Source: an uncultured Kordia sp. (GTDB lineage: Bacteria; Bacteroidota; Bacteroidia; Flavobacteriales; Flavobacteriaceae). Taken from it: a DNA stretch of 64,000 bases. Each line of letters opens with the position of its first letter. The stretch's first letter is position 1. The stretch lies in the NCBI RefSeq assembly GCF_947496985.1, contig NZ_CANMEZ010000001.1, positions 868,001 to 932,000 on the forward strand. The letters run 5' to 3'. Positions 25,821 to 33,977 of this stretch are shown piece after piece. The position numbers and the translations under genes are program-made. The notes under the pieces were generated by a model, which saw only the letters and a program-made list of their open reading frames with translations, ran no database searches and was not told the origin of the DNA.

Positions 25821-28199
25821 ATGAAAAACAGTGTTATCTGGATATGTCTATTTATGAGTACGTTTCTCTTCGCGCAAGAAAAATTCAGTGTAAGCGGAAC
25901 TATAAAAGACAAAAAAAATGGTGAAACCTTATTAGGAGCAACTGTATATTTAAAAGGGACTAGTAATGGAGCAGTAACCAACGAATATGGTTTCTTTTCA
26001 TTAACAGCGCCCAAAGGAACATACACCTTAGTAGTTTCGTTTATTGGGTATGAAACCATTTCCAAAGAAATTAATTTAACAGTAGACCAAACGGTAAATT
26101 TTGAAGTAAAGGAAGCGTCAACGTCTTTAGATACCGTGGTTATTGAAGCGGAAGAATCTGAACGTGTAAGCATTCGAAAACCGCAAATGAGTGTTGCCAA
26201 ACTAAATGCAGCAACCATTAAACAAATGCCCGTAGTTTTAGGGGAAGTTGATGTGATCAAATCAATTCAAATGCTACCAGGTGTTACAAATTCTGGAGAA
26301 GGAACTGCAGGTTTTAACGTTCGTGGTGGAGCAGCCGATCAAAACTTAGTATTGTTAGATGAAGCAATTATTTACAATACATCACACTTTTTTGGTTTCT
26401 TCTCTGTATTTAATGCGGATGCGATTAAAGATATTAAACTCTATAAAGGAGATATTCCTGCAAAATATGGAGGTCGAATTTCTTCAGTGTTAGATGTGCG
26501 TCAGAAAGATGGAAACAGTAAAAACTTAGAAGTAAATGGTGGTGTTGGTTTAATATCGAGTCGTTTGGCGGTTGAAGGTCCAATGTTTAACAAAAAAGGA
26601 TCATTCTTAGTAGCAGGAAGAACTTCGTATGCACATTTATTTATGCCTTTAATTAAAGAAATTAAGGATGATAAAATTTCGTTTTATGACTTAAATCTAA
26701 AAGCAAACTACGAAATCAATAAAAACAATAAAGTATATCTTTCAGGATATTTTGGTAGGGACATTTTTGATATTTCACAATTTATCAAAAACAGATACGG
26801 AAATACATCAGCAAACTTACGTTGGAATCATGTATTTAATGAAAAACTCTTTTCAAATTTATCGTTAATCTACAGTAAATATGACTATCAAATAGTTCTT
26901 GATTTTATAAAGCTAGACTGGGTTGCCGATATTTCAAACTTTAATTTAAAGTATGATTTGCGTTACTATGCAAATGATAAGCTAAAGCTAGATTTTGGTG
27001 TGAGTGGAATTTCATATGATTTCAATCCTGGAGAAGTAAAACCTACAGACCCAAGCTCTTCTATTAACTTTAGAAAACTTGATCAAAAAAGAGCGTTTGA
27101 AGCTGCTGCCTATATGAGTGCAGAACATGAATTAACAGATAAATTAACTGCTCAATACGGATTGCGTTTCAGTACATTTAGTCGTTTGGGAGGACAAACA
27201 TTATCAAACTACGCAAACAATTTGCCTGTTGTATACAATAATGAAATAGGAATTTATGAAGAAGGAGAAGAAATTGGTACTACTGACTATAAAAAGAGTA
27301 AAAGCATCAAAACCTTTGCAAACGTTGAGCCAAGACTTGGACTTTCGTACCAACTTAATGATAACTCTTCGTTAAAAGCTAGTTATACACGATCTGTTCA
27401 ATACGTACATTTACTATCAAATACGGTTTCTGTAACACCTGTTGATGTTTGGGCACCAAGTGGACGTTACATTAAACCACAAAAATCAAATCAATTTGCA
27501 GCTGGATATTATCGAAATTTCAATGATAAAAAATATTCATTAGAGTTTGAAACATATTATAAAAATGTAGATAACAGAATTGACTACATTGATGGTTCTA
27601 ACTTAATAGGGACAAACAATATTGAAACTGAAATCCTAAATGGAGAAGCAAGAGCCTATGGTTTAGAAGTCTTATTCCGTAAAAACAAAGGAAAATTCAA
27701 AGGTTGGATTGCATATACATTATCAAAATCTGAGCAAAGAGCACTTGGTGGAAATGCTGGCGGACCTGGAATTAACAAAGGAAATTGGTACAACACACCG
27801 TATGACAGAACACATGATCTTTCTATAACAGGAAGTTATGATTTGAATGACAAATGGAAATTTAGTGCAAACTTTGTATACCAAACTGGTCGTCCGGTAA
27901 CATATCCAAATGGACAATACCAATATGAAGGTATCTCTATTGCTAGTTTTGATGAACGAAACGCAAATCGTTTACCAGCATATCACAGACTAGATTTATC
28001 AGCAACATTTACACCAACAAAAAATAAAAATAGACGTTGGCAAAGCGAATGGGTTTTTGGTTTGTATAACGCTTACGCGAGAAAAAACGCAGCATCAATC
28101 TCATTCTCACAAGATTTTGATTCAGGTGTAAACGAAGCAAGAAGACTCTCTATTTTTGGAAGTTTTATTCCATCCATAACATATAATTTTAAATTCTAA
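25821..28199 (+). CDS. TonB-dependent outer-membrane receptor with carboxypeptidase-like N-domain
   Basis: Protein of 792 residues. Signal peptide MKNSVIWICLFMSTFLFAQ, then a carboxypeptidase-regulatory-like domain (FSVSGTIKDKKNGETLLGATVYLKG ... SFIGYETISK, shown in parts; residues 20-105), a plug domain (PVVLGEVDVIKSIQMLPGV, GFNVRGGAADQNLVLLDE, residues 115-230) and a 22-strand barrel ending in ITYNFKF. The substrate is unknown. The downstream DUF4249 lipoprotein starts 4 bases later, forming the receptor-lipoprotein pair often seen in Bacteroidota. An ECF-type promoter lies directly upstream, so expression is probably signal-dependent. Confidence 0.93.
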   Translation: MKNSVIWICLFMSTFLFAQEKFSVSGTIKDKKNGETLLGATVYLKGTSNGAVTNEYGFFSLTAPKGTYTLVVSFIGYETISKEINLTVDQTVNFEVKEASTSLDTVVIEAEESERVSIRKPQMSVAKLNAATIKQMPVVLGEVDVIKSIQMLPGVTNSGEGTAGFNVRGGAADQNLVLLDEAIIYNTSHFFGFFSVFNADAIKDIKLYKGDIPAKYGGRISSVLDVRQKDGNSKNLEVNGGVGLISSRLAVEGPMFNKKGSFLVAGRTSYAHLFMPLIKEIKDDKISFYDLNLKANYEINKNNKVYLSGYFGRDIFDISQFIKNRYGNTSANLRWNHVFNEKLFSNLSLIYSKYDYQIVLDFIKLDWVADISNFNLKYDLRYYANDKLKLDFGVSGISYDFNPGEVKPTDPSSSINFRKLDQKRAFEAAAYMSAEHELTDKLTAQYGLRFSTFSRLGGQTLSNYANNLPVVYNNEIGIYEEGEEIGTTDYKKSKSIKTFANVEPRLGLSYQLNDNSSLKASYTRSVQYVHLLSNTVSVTPVDVWAPSGRYIKPQKSNQFAAGYYRNFNDKKYSLEFETYYKNVDNRIDYIDGSNLIGTNNIETEILNGEARAYGLEVLFRKNKGKFKGWIAYTLSKSEQRALGGNAGGPGINKGNWYNTPYDRTHDLSITGSYDLNDKWKFSANFVYQTGRPVTYPNGQYQYEGISIASFDERNANRLPAYHRLDLSATFTPTKNKNRRWQSEWVFGLYNAYARKNAASISFSQDFDSGVNEARRLSIFGSFIPSITYNFKF

Positions 28200-28203
28200 G
28201 AGC

Positions 28204-29052
28204 ATGAAAAAGTATATCAAATTATCAGCAATCTTAGCAGTATTCATCATGTTTGTAGCATGTGATGACAAAATAGATGTAGATGTTCCGGAAGCGGCAC
28301 CACGTTTGGTGATTGAAGCTTCTTTAGACTGGGAAAAAGGAACAGTAGGGAACAATCAAACCATAAAATTAAGTACGTCAACACCGTATTTTCAAACAAC
28401 ATTAAACACGAGTGTTATAGGAGCTTCTGTAAAAGTAACTAACAACAATTCTAATGTAGAATACAACTTTACAGATCAAAATAATGGAGATTATACCATT
28501 AACAATTTTGTACCTGTTATAGGCGACTCTTATACGTTAGAAGTAATTCATGATGGAGAAACCTATACCGCAACAGAAAATTTGATGCCAGTATCACCAA
28601 TTATAAACGTTGAACAATCGTTGGAAGGCGGATTTGATGATGAAGTATTGGATGTTACGATATTCTTTGATGATCCTGCAGGTATAGATAACTATTACAT
28701 GTTTTCAAACAAAGAAGACTCTGACTTATTTGCAGAATTAGAAACACAATCGGATGAATTCTCTGATGGAAATGAGCAAAATGAATTCTTTGAAAAAGAC
28801 AAAGATGATGAAGATCCTGAAGCAGAATATAACCCAGGAGATACGGTAAATATAAAAATGTACGGAATATCTCAACGATATTACAACTATGTAACTTTAT
28901 TAGTAGAACAATATGATGCTGGTGGAGATCCATTTGCAGCAACACCTGCAGAAATAAAAGGAAACTGTATAAATATTACCAATGAATCCAATTATGCATT
29001 TGGTTATTTTAGAGTTACTGAATTTGATCAAGTCGATTATACATTTCAATAA
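28204..29052 (+). CDS. DUF4249-family lipoprotein, partner of TonB receptor
   Basis: Protein of 282 residues with lipobox MFVAC (Cys 20) and an acidic start of the mature protein (DDKIDVDVPEA), followed by APRLVIEASLDW and a beta-rich fold (GASVKVTNNNSNVEYNF, GDSYTLEVIHDGETYTATE), the pattern of DUF4249. These proteins accompany TonB receptors in the manner of SusD, presumably as surface substrate-capturing partners, but this role is inferred. Middle region is strongly acidic (ETQSDEFSDGNEQNEF). It begins 4 bases after the receptor stop and ends at a terminator. Confidence 0.87.
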   Translation: MKKYIKLSAILAVFIMFVACDDKIDVDVPEAAPRLVIEASLDWEKGTVGNNQTIKLSTSTPYFQTTLNTSVIGASVKVTNNNSNVEYNFTDQNNGDYTINNFVPVIGDSYTLEVIHDGETYTATENLMPVSPIINVEQSLEGGFDDEVLDVTIFFDDPAGIDNYYMFSNKEDSDLFAELETQSDEFSDGNEQNEFFEKDKDDEDPEAEYNPGDTVNIKMYGISQRYYNYVTLLVEQYDAGGDPFAATPAEIKGNCINITNESNYAFGYFRVTEFDQVDYTFQ

Positions 29053-29098
29053 AAATACCCTCTTAATTAGTTTGTTTCATAGAAGTAAATTCTATGCG

Positions 29099-29134
29099 AA
29101 AAGCGTAATTCCTCTCCGGATTGCGCTTTTTTTA
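29099..29134 (+). terminator. terminator of receptor-DUF4249 operon
   Basis: Stem AAAAGCGTAAT / ATTGCGCTTTT (one T-G pair) with a ten-base loop followed by T residues, 46 bases after the DUF4249 stop. Confidence 0.85.
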
Positions 29135-29264
29135 GTGGTTAAAATTAAATCAAGAAATGAAACGATTTTGTTTTTTAACTTAAATTCTTTTAAATTTAAG
29201 AGTTAAATCTTACAATTAAAGATATAACCCGATTAGAATAACTAATAAATAAACCCCAAAACAA

Positions 29265-29615
29265 ATGAAAAATGTATTAATTATTGCGTTATTATTGATA
29301 GGTGCATCAATATCTGTACAAGCGCAAAACTTTGATGTTCCTCCGAATCCTGAAGCAGGAAAATGTTATGAAAGATGCTTTGATTACGATAAAAAAATTG
29401 AATGGAAAGAGATTGATTGTTCTAAAGTAAAAGAACAAAATATCAAAATGACAGCAGCGCAACTAGCTAAATTTGAGGAAAAAAAGCAAAAAATGGAACA
29501 ATATCAGGAAAAACTAAAAGCACTCGGTTACAATGTTGAAGTAACAGGAATTGCGGATAACAAAACAATCATAGCACATCATAAATACCTACAACAACGA
29601 AAGAAGAAAAAATAG
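29265..29615 (+). CDS. small secreted protein with peptidoglycan-binding-like end
   Basis: Protein of 116 residues with a signal peptide (MKNVLIIALLLIGASISVQAQ). A GKCYERC motif follows the cleavage site (about residues 30-36), and the C-terminal 30 residues read LGYNVEVTGIADNKTIIAHHKYLQQ, close to the PG_binding_1 pattern (L-G-Y ... G ... D ... T ... A ... Y/F-L-Q). Larger flavobacterial envelope proteins carry a GKCYxxC segment ahead of such a domain, so this may be a minimal relative; that comparison is from memory. The basic tail (RKKKK) is unusual. An inverted repeat CTTAAATT / AATTTAAG sits at 29179-29200 upstream. Confidence 0.72.
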   Translation: MKNVLIIALLLIGASISVQAQNFDVPPNPEAGKCYERCFDYDKKIEWKEIDCSKVKEQNIKMTAAQLAKFEEKKQKMEQYQEKLKALGYNVEVTGIADNKTIIAHHKYLQQRKKKK

Positions 29616-29640
29616 AATTCAACTAAGTACTACAATAATT

Positions 29641-29682
29641 AATAACCTCTAAGCTGATAAAATTGCTCAGAGGTTATTTTTT
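29641..29682. terminator. terminator between convergent genes
   Basis: Long stem AATAACCTCT-AGC / GCT-AGAGGTTATT with T run on the plus strand, 26 bases after the plus-strand gene and 20 bases beyond the end of the minus-strand gene at 29702, so it can serve both. Confidence 0.85.
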
Positions 29683-29701
29683 ACTCAAATTTTAACACAT
29701 C

Positions 29702-30361
29702 CTATTGTGGAAATGTTCTTAAAAATATAGCAGGTTGTCCTCCAGAAATTACTGTTAAATGATCTCTAGTAACTAACTCACCTTTATCAGTATATCCACT
29801 AATAATGATGCGTTTCATTCCTGGGATTAATTCCCCAAAACGTTCACCACTATCAACTTCAACACCCATAAGATGCGGAGCGCCAATTCTAGTTCCAATA
29901 ATATTTCCTGTTCCGTTTTCAATTAAAACTCGCTGACCAATAGCTGGCGGCGGAAATAATTGACTCACAGTAATATTATGTAATGGAGTAAGTTTAATAT
30001 AATCTGATGAATCTACAATTGCTGGCGTTGCTACTTGTGGTGTTGCATCATTTTGCGCTAGCACATGTATCGTACGACCAAATCTTGGTGTATCTGAATT
30101 GTCTAAACAAAACATCCATACTGTTGTCATTGGTTTCCCATCTTCAGTTTCAAATGTAGCATAATATCTTTCATGTACATATAATGGATTTACACGTTTT
30201 CCGTCGTCGTTTAAATCTAGATTATAAAAAATATTTGTTGTTAAAGTTCCTACAGTATATGTTCCTGTAGCACCTTCAATAATAAGCTCTTCTATAGGTT
30301 CTGTTGGTTTAAAATATTTATAAATTCTAATATTTTTAACTGGTACTGGTATTCCTTGCAT
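29702..30361 (-). CDS. protein of unknown function, partner of the cystatin-like gene
   Basis: Protein of 219 residues without signal peptide or membrane segment. It is beta-rich with many Pro, Gly and Thr residues (IEELIIEGATGTYTVGTLTT, YATFETEDGKPMTTVWMF, IGQRVLIENGTGNIIGTRIG, MKRIIISGYTDKGELVTRDH), suggesting a compact beta-sandwich or two repeated beta modules. I recognise no family. It starts 11 bases after the cystatin-like gene and is very probably expressed with it; together they make a two-gene minus-strand unit between two regulated plus-strand loci. Confidence 0.72.
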   Translation of the reverse strand: MQGIPVPVKNIRIYKYFKPTEPIEELIIEGATGTYTVGTLTTNIFYNLDLNDDGKRVNPLYVHERYYATFETEDGKPMTTVWMFCLDNSDTPRFGRTIHVLAQNDATPQVATPAIVDSSDYIKLTPLHNITVSQLFPPPAIGQRVLIENGTGNIIGTRIGAPHLMGVEVDSGERFGELIPGMKRIIISGYTDKGELVTRDHLTVISGGQPAIFLRTFPQ

Positions 30362-30372
30362 GATTAATAAAT

Positions 30373-30639
30373 TTATAAGGTTTGTATATGTGTAATATGA
30401 GCATCTCCTTTAAGAGGTGCATAAATGCTTACGATAGCTGCGCCATTTATTGGCATAATAGTAGCAGCTTCTGTATTACAGAAAAACTTATAGTTCACTC
30501 CTGAAACAACTTGTGTTGAAACGGCAACAGGTGAATAACGTACACCAACAAGTCCTTTTGTAGCTTGTGCGAACGCTTTTTTAGCTTCATCTGAAATATT
30601 ACATGTATATGGAGAATAACCTCCTGGTAGGGTTGACAT
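30373..30639 (-). CDS. stefin/cystatin-like small protein (putative cysteine-protease inhibitor)
   Basis: Protein of 88 residues without signal peptide. It shows the landmarks of a type 1 cystatin (stefin): an N-terminal LPGG (residues 4-7), an amphipathic helix (ISDEAKKAFAQATKG), and QVVSGVNYKFFC at 43-54, matching the Q-x-V-x-G first-hairpin motif followed by N-Y. A last strand pair (GAAIVSIYAPL ... HITHIQ) completes the expected length of about 90-100. Animal and plant stefins block papain-type proteases with exactly these elements. The family call is by motif only; its target and location (cytoplasmic, by lack of signal) are unknown. First gene of a pair with 29702-30361. Confidence 0.62.
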   Translation of the reverse strand: MSTLPGGYSPYTCNISDEAKKAFAQATKGLVGVRYSPVAVSTQVVSGVNYKFFCNTEAATIMPINGAAIVSIYAPLKGDAHITHIQTL

Positions 30640-31125
30640 GATTAAAGTATTTAAATTGGTTCCTACTCTTTTTTAGGCTTTTCGGATTCCGCCTTCCATA
30701 ATCAAATAAAAGGAAGTAGCTACTAAACAATTATTGCTTTTTTAATGATTATGATGCAAATATCTTACGATAATTGAGGAATTTTCAGCGTATAATTACT
30801 TGGTTTTAAAAAAGGTTGATTTACCTAATTGTTTATAAATCAATATATAATCGTTAAAAAATGTACTTTTGGAGAAACTAACAGTACACATTACAAGATG
30901 TTGAAGTATTATATAATGAAAATAAAATGAGTGTTTGAAAAATATTTTTATAAAAATATGCAACCTTTGTAAAATTAACTTGTCTATACAGAGAGAAGTC
31001 AACTATATCATGGTAAATCCGTGAGACATGTGTAAGGAATTTACATAAAACATTGAGAAAGGCCTCGAAGCATTTTACATCTCGATTATTGAGCAAACCA
31101 TAACCGCATCATATTTCATAACATA
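30640..31125. other. divergent intergenic region with ECF promoter
   Basis: About 486 AT-rich bases between the divergent cystatin-like and sigma-factor genes. The right part holds the ECF-type promoter motif at 30960-30988, which would give a leader of roughly 130 bases before the GTG start at 31126. The left part contains a GC-richer imperfect palindrome near 30677-30695 (CGGATTCCG core). I find no convincing gene. Confidence 0.5.
30960..30988 (+). promoter_or_regulatory. putative autoregulated promoter of the ECF sigma operon
   Basis: GCAACCTTT at 30960-30968, 13 bases, then GTCTATA at 30982-30988. Sequence and spacing match the site before the TonB receptor at 25758-25786, which suggests recognition by the same sigma factor, most simply the one encoded next to it. 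Confidence 0.65.
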
Positions 31126-31662
31126 GTGAATAACGCTATACTATTTACACATAAAGATCTTGTTGAAAAAAGCAAGTTAGGTAATCGTAAAATGCAGTAC
31201 AAACTGTATTCATTATACGTTGATGCTATGTTTAATGTGAGTATTCGGATTGTGAAAATAAAAGAAGATGCGGAAGATGTAGTGCAAGATAGTTTTATAG
31301 ACGCATTCAAAAACCTTGATTCATTTAAATATGAAAGTACCTTTGGTTCGTGGTTAAAAAGAATTGTAATCAATAAAAGCATCAATTACCTAAAAGTAAA
31401 GCGGATTCCCCTAGTTGCTATAGAAGAACAAGAATACTGGATTCCTGAAAAAGAAGAAGAAATAAGTAAAGAAGACATAGACGTAGACAAAATAAAAAAT
31501 GCCATTCAACAATTACCAAATGGCTATCAAACAATCATTAATTTATACCTCATTGAAGGATATGACCACAAAGAAATAGGCGACATTTTAGAAATCAGTG
31601 TATCAACTTCAAAATCGCAATATCACCGCGCCAAAAAGAAGTTAATCCAATTAATAAATTGA
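31126..31662 (+). CDS. ECF-type RNA polymerase sigma factor
   Basis: Protein of 178 residues starting at GTG (no earlier or nearby ATG fits). Region 2 is YKLYSLYVDAMFNVSIRIVK, KIKEDAEDVVQDSFIDAFKNL (core-binding and -10 recognition), and region 4 is IQQLPNGYQTIINLYLIEGYDHKEIGDILEISVSTSKSQ in consecutive order (helix-turn-helix for -35 recognition). It has no region 3, as in ECF factors. The gene heads an operon with a membrane protein (anti-sigma candidate) starting 2 bases downstream, then a DUF4097-like protein. A GCAACCTTT-N13-GTC motif upstream suggests self-control and control of the receptor operon at 25.8 kb. Confidence 0.93.
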   Translation: MNNAILFTHKDLVEKSKLGNRKMQYKLYSLYVDAMFNVSIRIVKIKEDAEDVVQDSFIDAFKNLDSFKYESTFGSWLKRIVINKSINYLKVKRIPLVAIEEQEYWIPEKEEEISKEDIDVDKIKNAIQQLPNGYQTIINLYLIEGYDHKEIGDILEISVSTSKSQYHRAKKKLIQLIN

Positions 31663-31664
31663 TC

Positions 31665-32210
31665 ATGAAAGACGAATTAAAAGACTACATACAATCCCAC
31701 AGAAATGAGTTCGATGATCATTCCATAGACGAAGTTGACAGACTAAAGCTATGGGGAAAAATTAGCGAGCAATTGCCCGAAACACCTAAAAAAGTAATCC
31801 CATTATGGAAAAAAGCTTCATTTAGAGTTGCGGCAGCGGTTGTATTACTGTTCGGTTGTATGTTTGCATACTTTGCTACAAATCAATCAACAGGAGAATA
31901 TGATATGGTAAGTGAAGAATTCCGTCAAATAGATACGCATTACAAATCGTTGGTGGAAAATCAAATTCAGTTGGTAAAAAGCAGTACCAACTTATCCAAA
32001 GCAGCTCAAGAAGAGTTTTTAAGTTATATAGACGAGTTAGATAAAGAATACCTCAATCTAAAAAAAGAACTCAAACAAGGAGTCAACAATCAAATAATCA
32101 TTGAAGCAATCATAAACAACTATAGAAAAAAAATACAATTAATGGAAGATCTCTTACGAAGATCCTATCCAACTCAAAATACCCTAGACGATGGTGAGCT
32201 CATTCTATAA
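31665..32210 (+). CDS. membrane protein, probable anti-sigma factor
   Basis: Protein of 181 residues from the ATG two bases after the sigma gene stop (an in-frame TTG at 31659 would add two residues). A cytoplasmic N-terminal part of about 50 residues (DHSIDEVDRLKLWGKISEQLPE) is followed by one membrane helix (ASFRVAAAVVLLFGCMFAYFA, about residues 52-72) and a helical extracytoplasmic part rich in Glu, Lys and Gln. That topology and its position directly after an ECF sigma gene indicate a sigma-sequestering anti-sigma factor; no zinc HxxxCxxC motif is present, so it is not of the ZAS type. The family is not certain. Confidence 0.75.
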   Translation: MKDELKDYIQSHRNEFDDHSIDEVDRLKLWGKISEQLPETPKKVIPLWKKASFRVAAAVVLLFGCMFAYFATNQSTGEYDMVSEEFRQIDTHYKSLVENQIQLVKSSTNLSKAAQEEFLSYIDELDKEYLNLKKELKQGVNNQIIIEAIINNYRKKIQLMEDLLRRSYPTQNTLDDGELIL

Positions 32211-33276
32211 AACATTCCTTTTTGGAGTCTTATGCTTACTGTCTTATCAACACATGTTAGGACAGCATAAACTCAATAAAGAAATTCGGGAAACCTACGC
32301 TTTTACCGACGAAAATAAACTGTACTTAGAAAATTCGTACGGCAATATTTTCCTTACGGGATGGGACAAAAACACTATTGAAATTGTAGTAAATATAGAA
32401 GCGGAAGGAAAAAATGAAGACAAAGCAAAAAAATTGCTCGATAGAGTAAAAACAGACATTATTGACAACAATAATGAAGTAAAAATCATTTCTAAAATAG
32501 AAAAAAATGAAGGTGGGTTTTTAGGACGATATATCAGTAAAATAGATCCTTTTAAAAACGAAAAAACATTTATAAACTATACCATATATCTACCCAAAAA
32601 ATCAATGGTAGAAGTATACAATAAATATGGAGATATTACGATATCTGATTGGAGTGGAAAACTAAAAACGATAGTAGAGCATGGTGATTTACGAATTTCT
32701 AACGAATTAAAAAATGCAGAAATTACACTAAAACATGCTAAACTTGATGTTGTAGAGTTGTATGAATCATACATCATTTCAAAAGATGCAACCTTAGAAA
32801 TTCATAATGGAATTGACCTGAAAATTGATTCTGATGGTTCAGAAATGATCTTAAACAACATACAAAATTTAGAACTTAACGCTAACAAAGATAAAATAGA
32901 TATTGTGAAACTGAACAATATCTCAGGAGATATAAAATATTCAAAAACGGTGTTCAAAACTGTAGGAGGAAAGGTAAAACTCAATCTTTATTACGGAGAA
33001 TTGAGAATTCTAAAACATATACAGAACGAGCCAGATTTTAATATCAATCAACAAGAGGCAGAAGTATATATAAATATTTCTGAAACAAACTTTACTTTCA
33101 ATGCAAAATTAGAACAAGGAGTGTTGCGTATTCCAAAAACAATGGAAAATATAGAAAGTGAAATCATAGACAGAAAAGAGAAAATAAGACGTATAAGCGC
33201 TTCATATGGAGCAAAACAGACTGGAACGATAACATGTACTGGTTACAAAGGCGTCATCATCTTAAAAGAACTATAA
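32191..33276 (+). CDS. exported DUF4097-like beta-solenoid protein
   Basis: Protein of 361 residues overlapping the anti-sigma gene by 20 bases. Signal peptide MVSSFYKTFLFGVLCLLSYQHMLGQ in two halves, then repeated short beta segments: LYLENSYGNIFLTGWD, EVYNKYGDITISDWSG, TIVEHGDLRISNELK, EITLKHAKLDVVELYES. The repeated N-x-Y-G-D-I/L motif is typical of DUF4097 adhesin-like proteins, which are frequent third members of Bacteroidota ECF sigma operons. Probably periplasmic or outer-membrane associated, possibly the sensor of the system (inference). Confidence 0.82.
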   Translation: MVSSFYKTFLFGVLCLLSYQHMLGQHKLNKEIRETYAFTDENKLYLENSYGNIFLTGWDKNTIEIVVNIEAEGKNEDKAKKLLDRVKTDIIDNNNEVKIISKIEKNEGGFLGRYISKIDPFKNEKTFINYTIYLPKKSMVEVYNKYGDITISDWSGKLKTIVEHGDLRISNELKNAEITLKHAKLDVVELYESYIISKDATLEIHNGIDLKIDSDGSEMILNNIQNLELNANKDKIDIVKLNNISGDIKYSKTVFKTVGGKVKLNLYYGELRILKHIQNEPDFNINQQEAEVYINISETNFTFNAKLEQGVLRIPKTMENIESEIIDRKEKIRRISASYGAKQTGTITCTGYKGVIILKEL

Positions 33277-33305
33277 ATACGAAACAACCGAAACAACCAT
33301 ACAAA

Positions 33306-33977
33306 ATGAAAAAGTTAATAACTGCAGTATTCATACTATTCATTTTTAACACACTTACCGCACAAACGGACGAAACCAATGATTATTTCGAATTTGACGA
33401 TCGCAAAAACATTGTACATGGAGTCTATTTAGGATTTACACCACAATTTGGAAGAATATCTGGTGAAGATGCCGCGTTGATTAATTTAAAACTTGCCTAC
33501 GTAGCAAATAGAAAATTTGAAATAGGAATCTCTACAAGTGTATTTTTTAGTGCACAACCAAACAATACTAATGTGTATGCACGTGATGAAGTGCTTTTAG
33601 TTGGCGCTTATGGCGGATTACACATAGAGCCAATTCTATTTGGAAACAGGTTTGTAAGTATCTCTTTTCCTTTAATGATTGGTGGTGGAGTTGCAACTTT
33701 ACTTGAAAAAAAGGCTGATGGTGAATTTGACGAAACTTCTCTGGAAAATGATACAAATGACTATGATTCATTTTTAATTGCTGAACCAGGTGTAAATATA
33801 CTTTACAACATATCTCGTTTTATACAAATAGAAACAGGTGTACGGTATAGAATCTCAGAATCATTTCGATTACCATTCTACGGAAGAGATAATATCAAAG
33901 GGTTTTCTGTTGGTTTAGGACTAAAAATTGGAATCTTCAATATGGGAAGAAAGAAAAAAATTAAAGATAAATTCTAA
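33306..33977 (+). CDS. outer-membrane beta-barrel protein of the ECF operon
   Basis: Protein of 223 residues from the ATG at 33306 (MKKLITAVFILFIFNTLTAQ signal peptide); the frame is open upstream into the preceding gene, but the signal peptide fixes this start. Amphipathic strands (IVHGVYLGFTPQFGRISG, FEIGISTSVFFSAQP, IEPILFGNRFVSISFPLMIGGG-like pieces, FSVGLGLKIGIF) indicate an 8-10 strand barrel. It follows the DUF4097-like gene by 29 bases and is probably the last member of the sigma operon. Confidence 0.78.
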   Translation: MKKLITAVFILFIFNTLTAQTDETNDYFEFDDRKNIVHGVYLGFTPQFGRISGEDAALINLKLAYVANRKFEIGISTSVFFSAQPNNTNVYARDEVLLVGAYGGLHIEPILFGNRFVSISFPLMIGGGVATLLEKKADGEFDETSLENDTNDYDSFLIAEPGVNILYNISRFIQIETGVRYRISESFRLPFYGRDNIKGFSVGLGLKIGIFNMGRKKKIKDKF

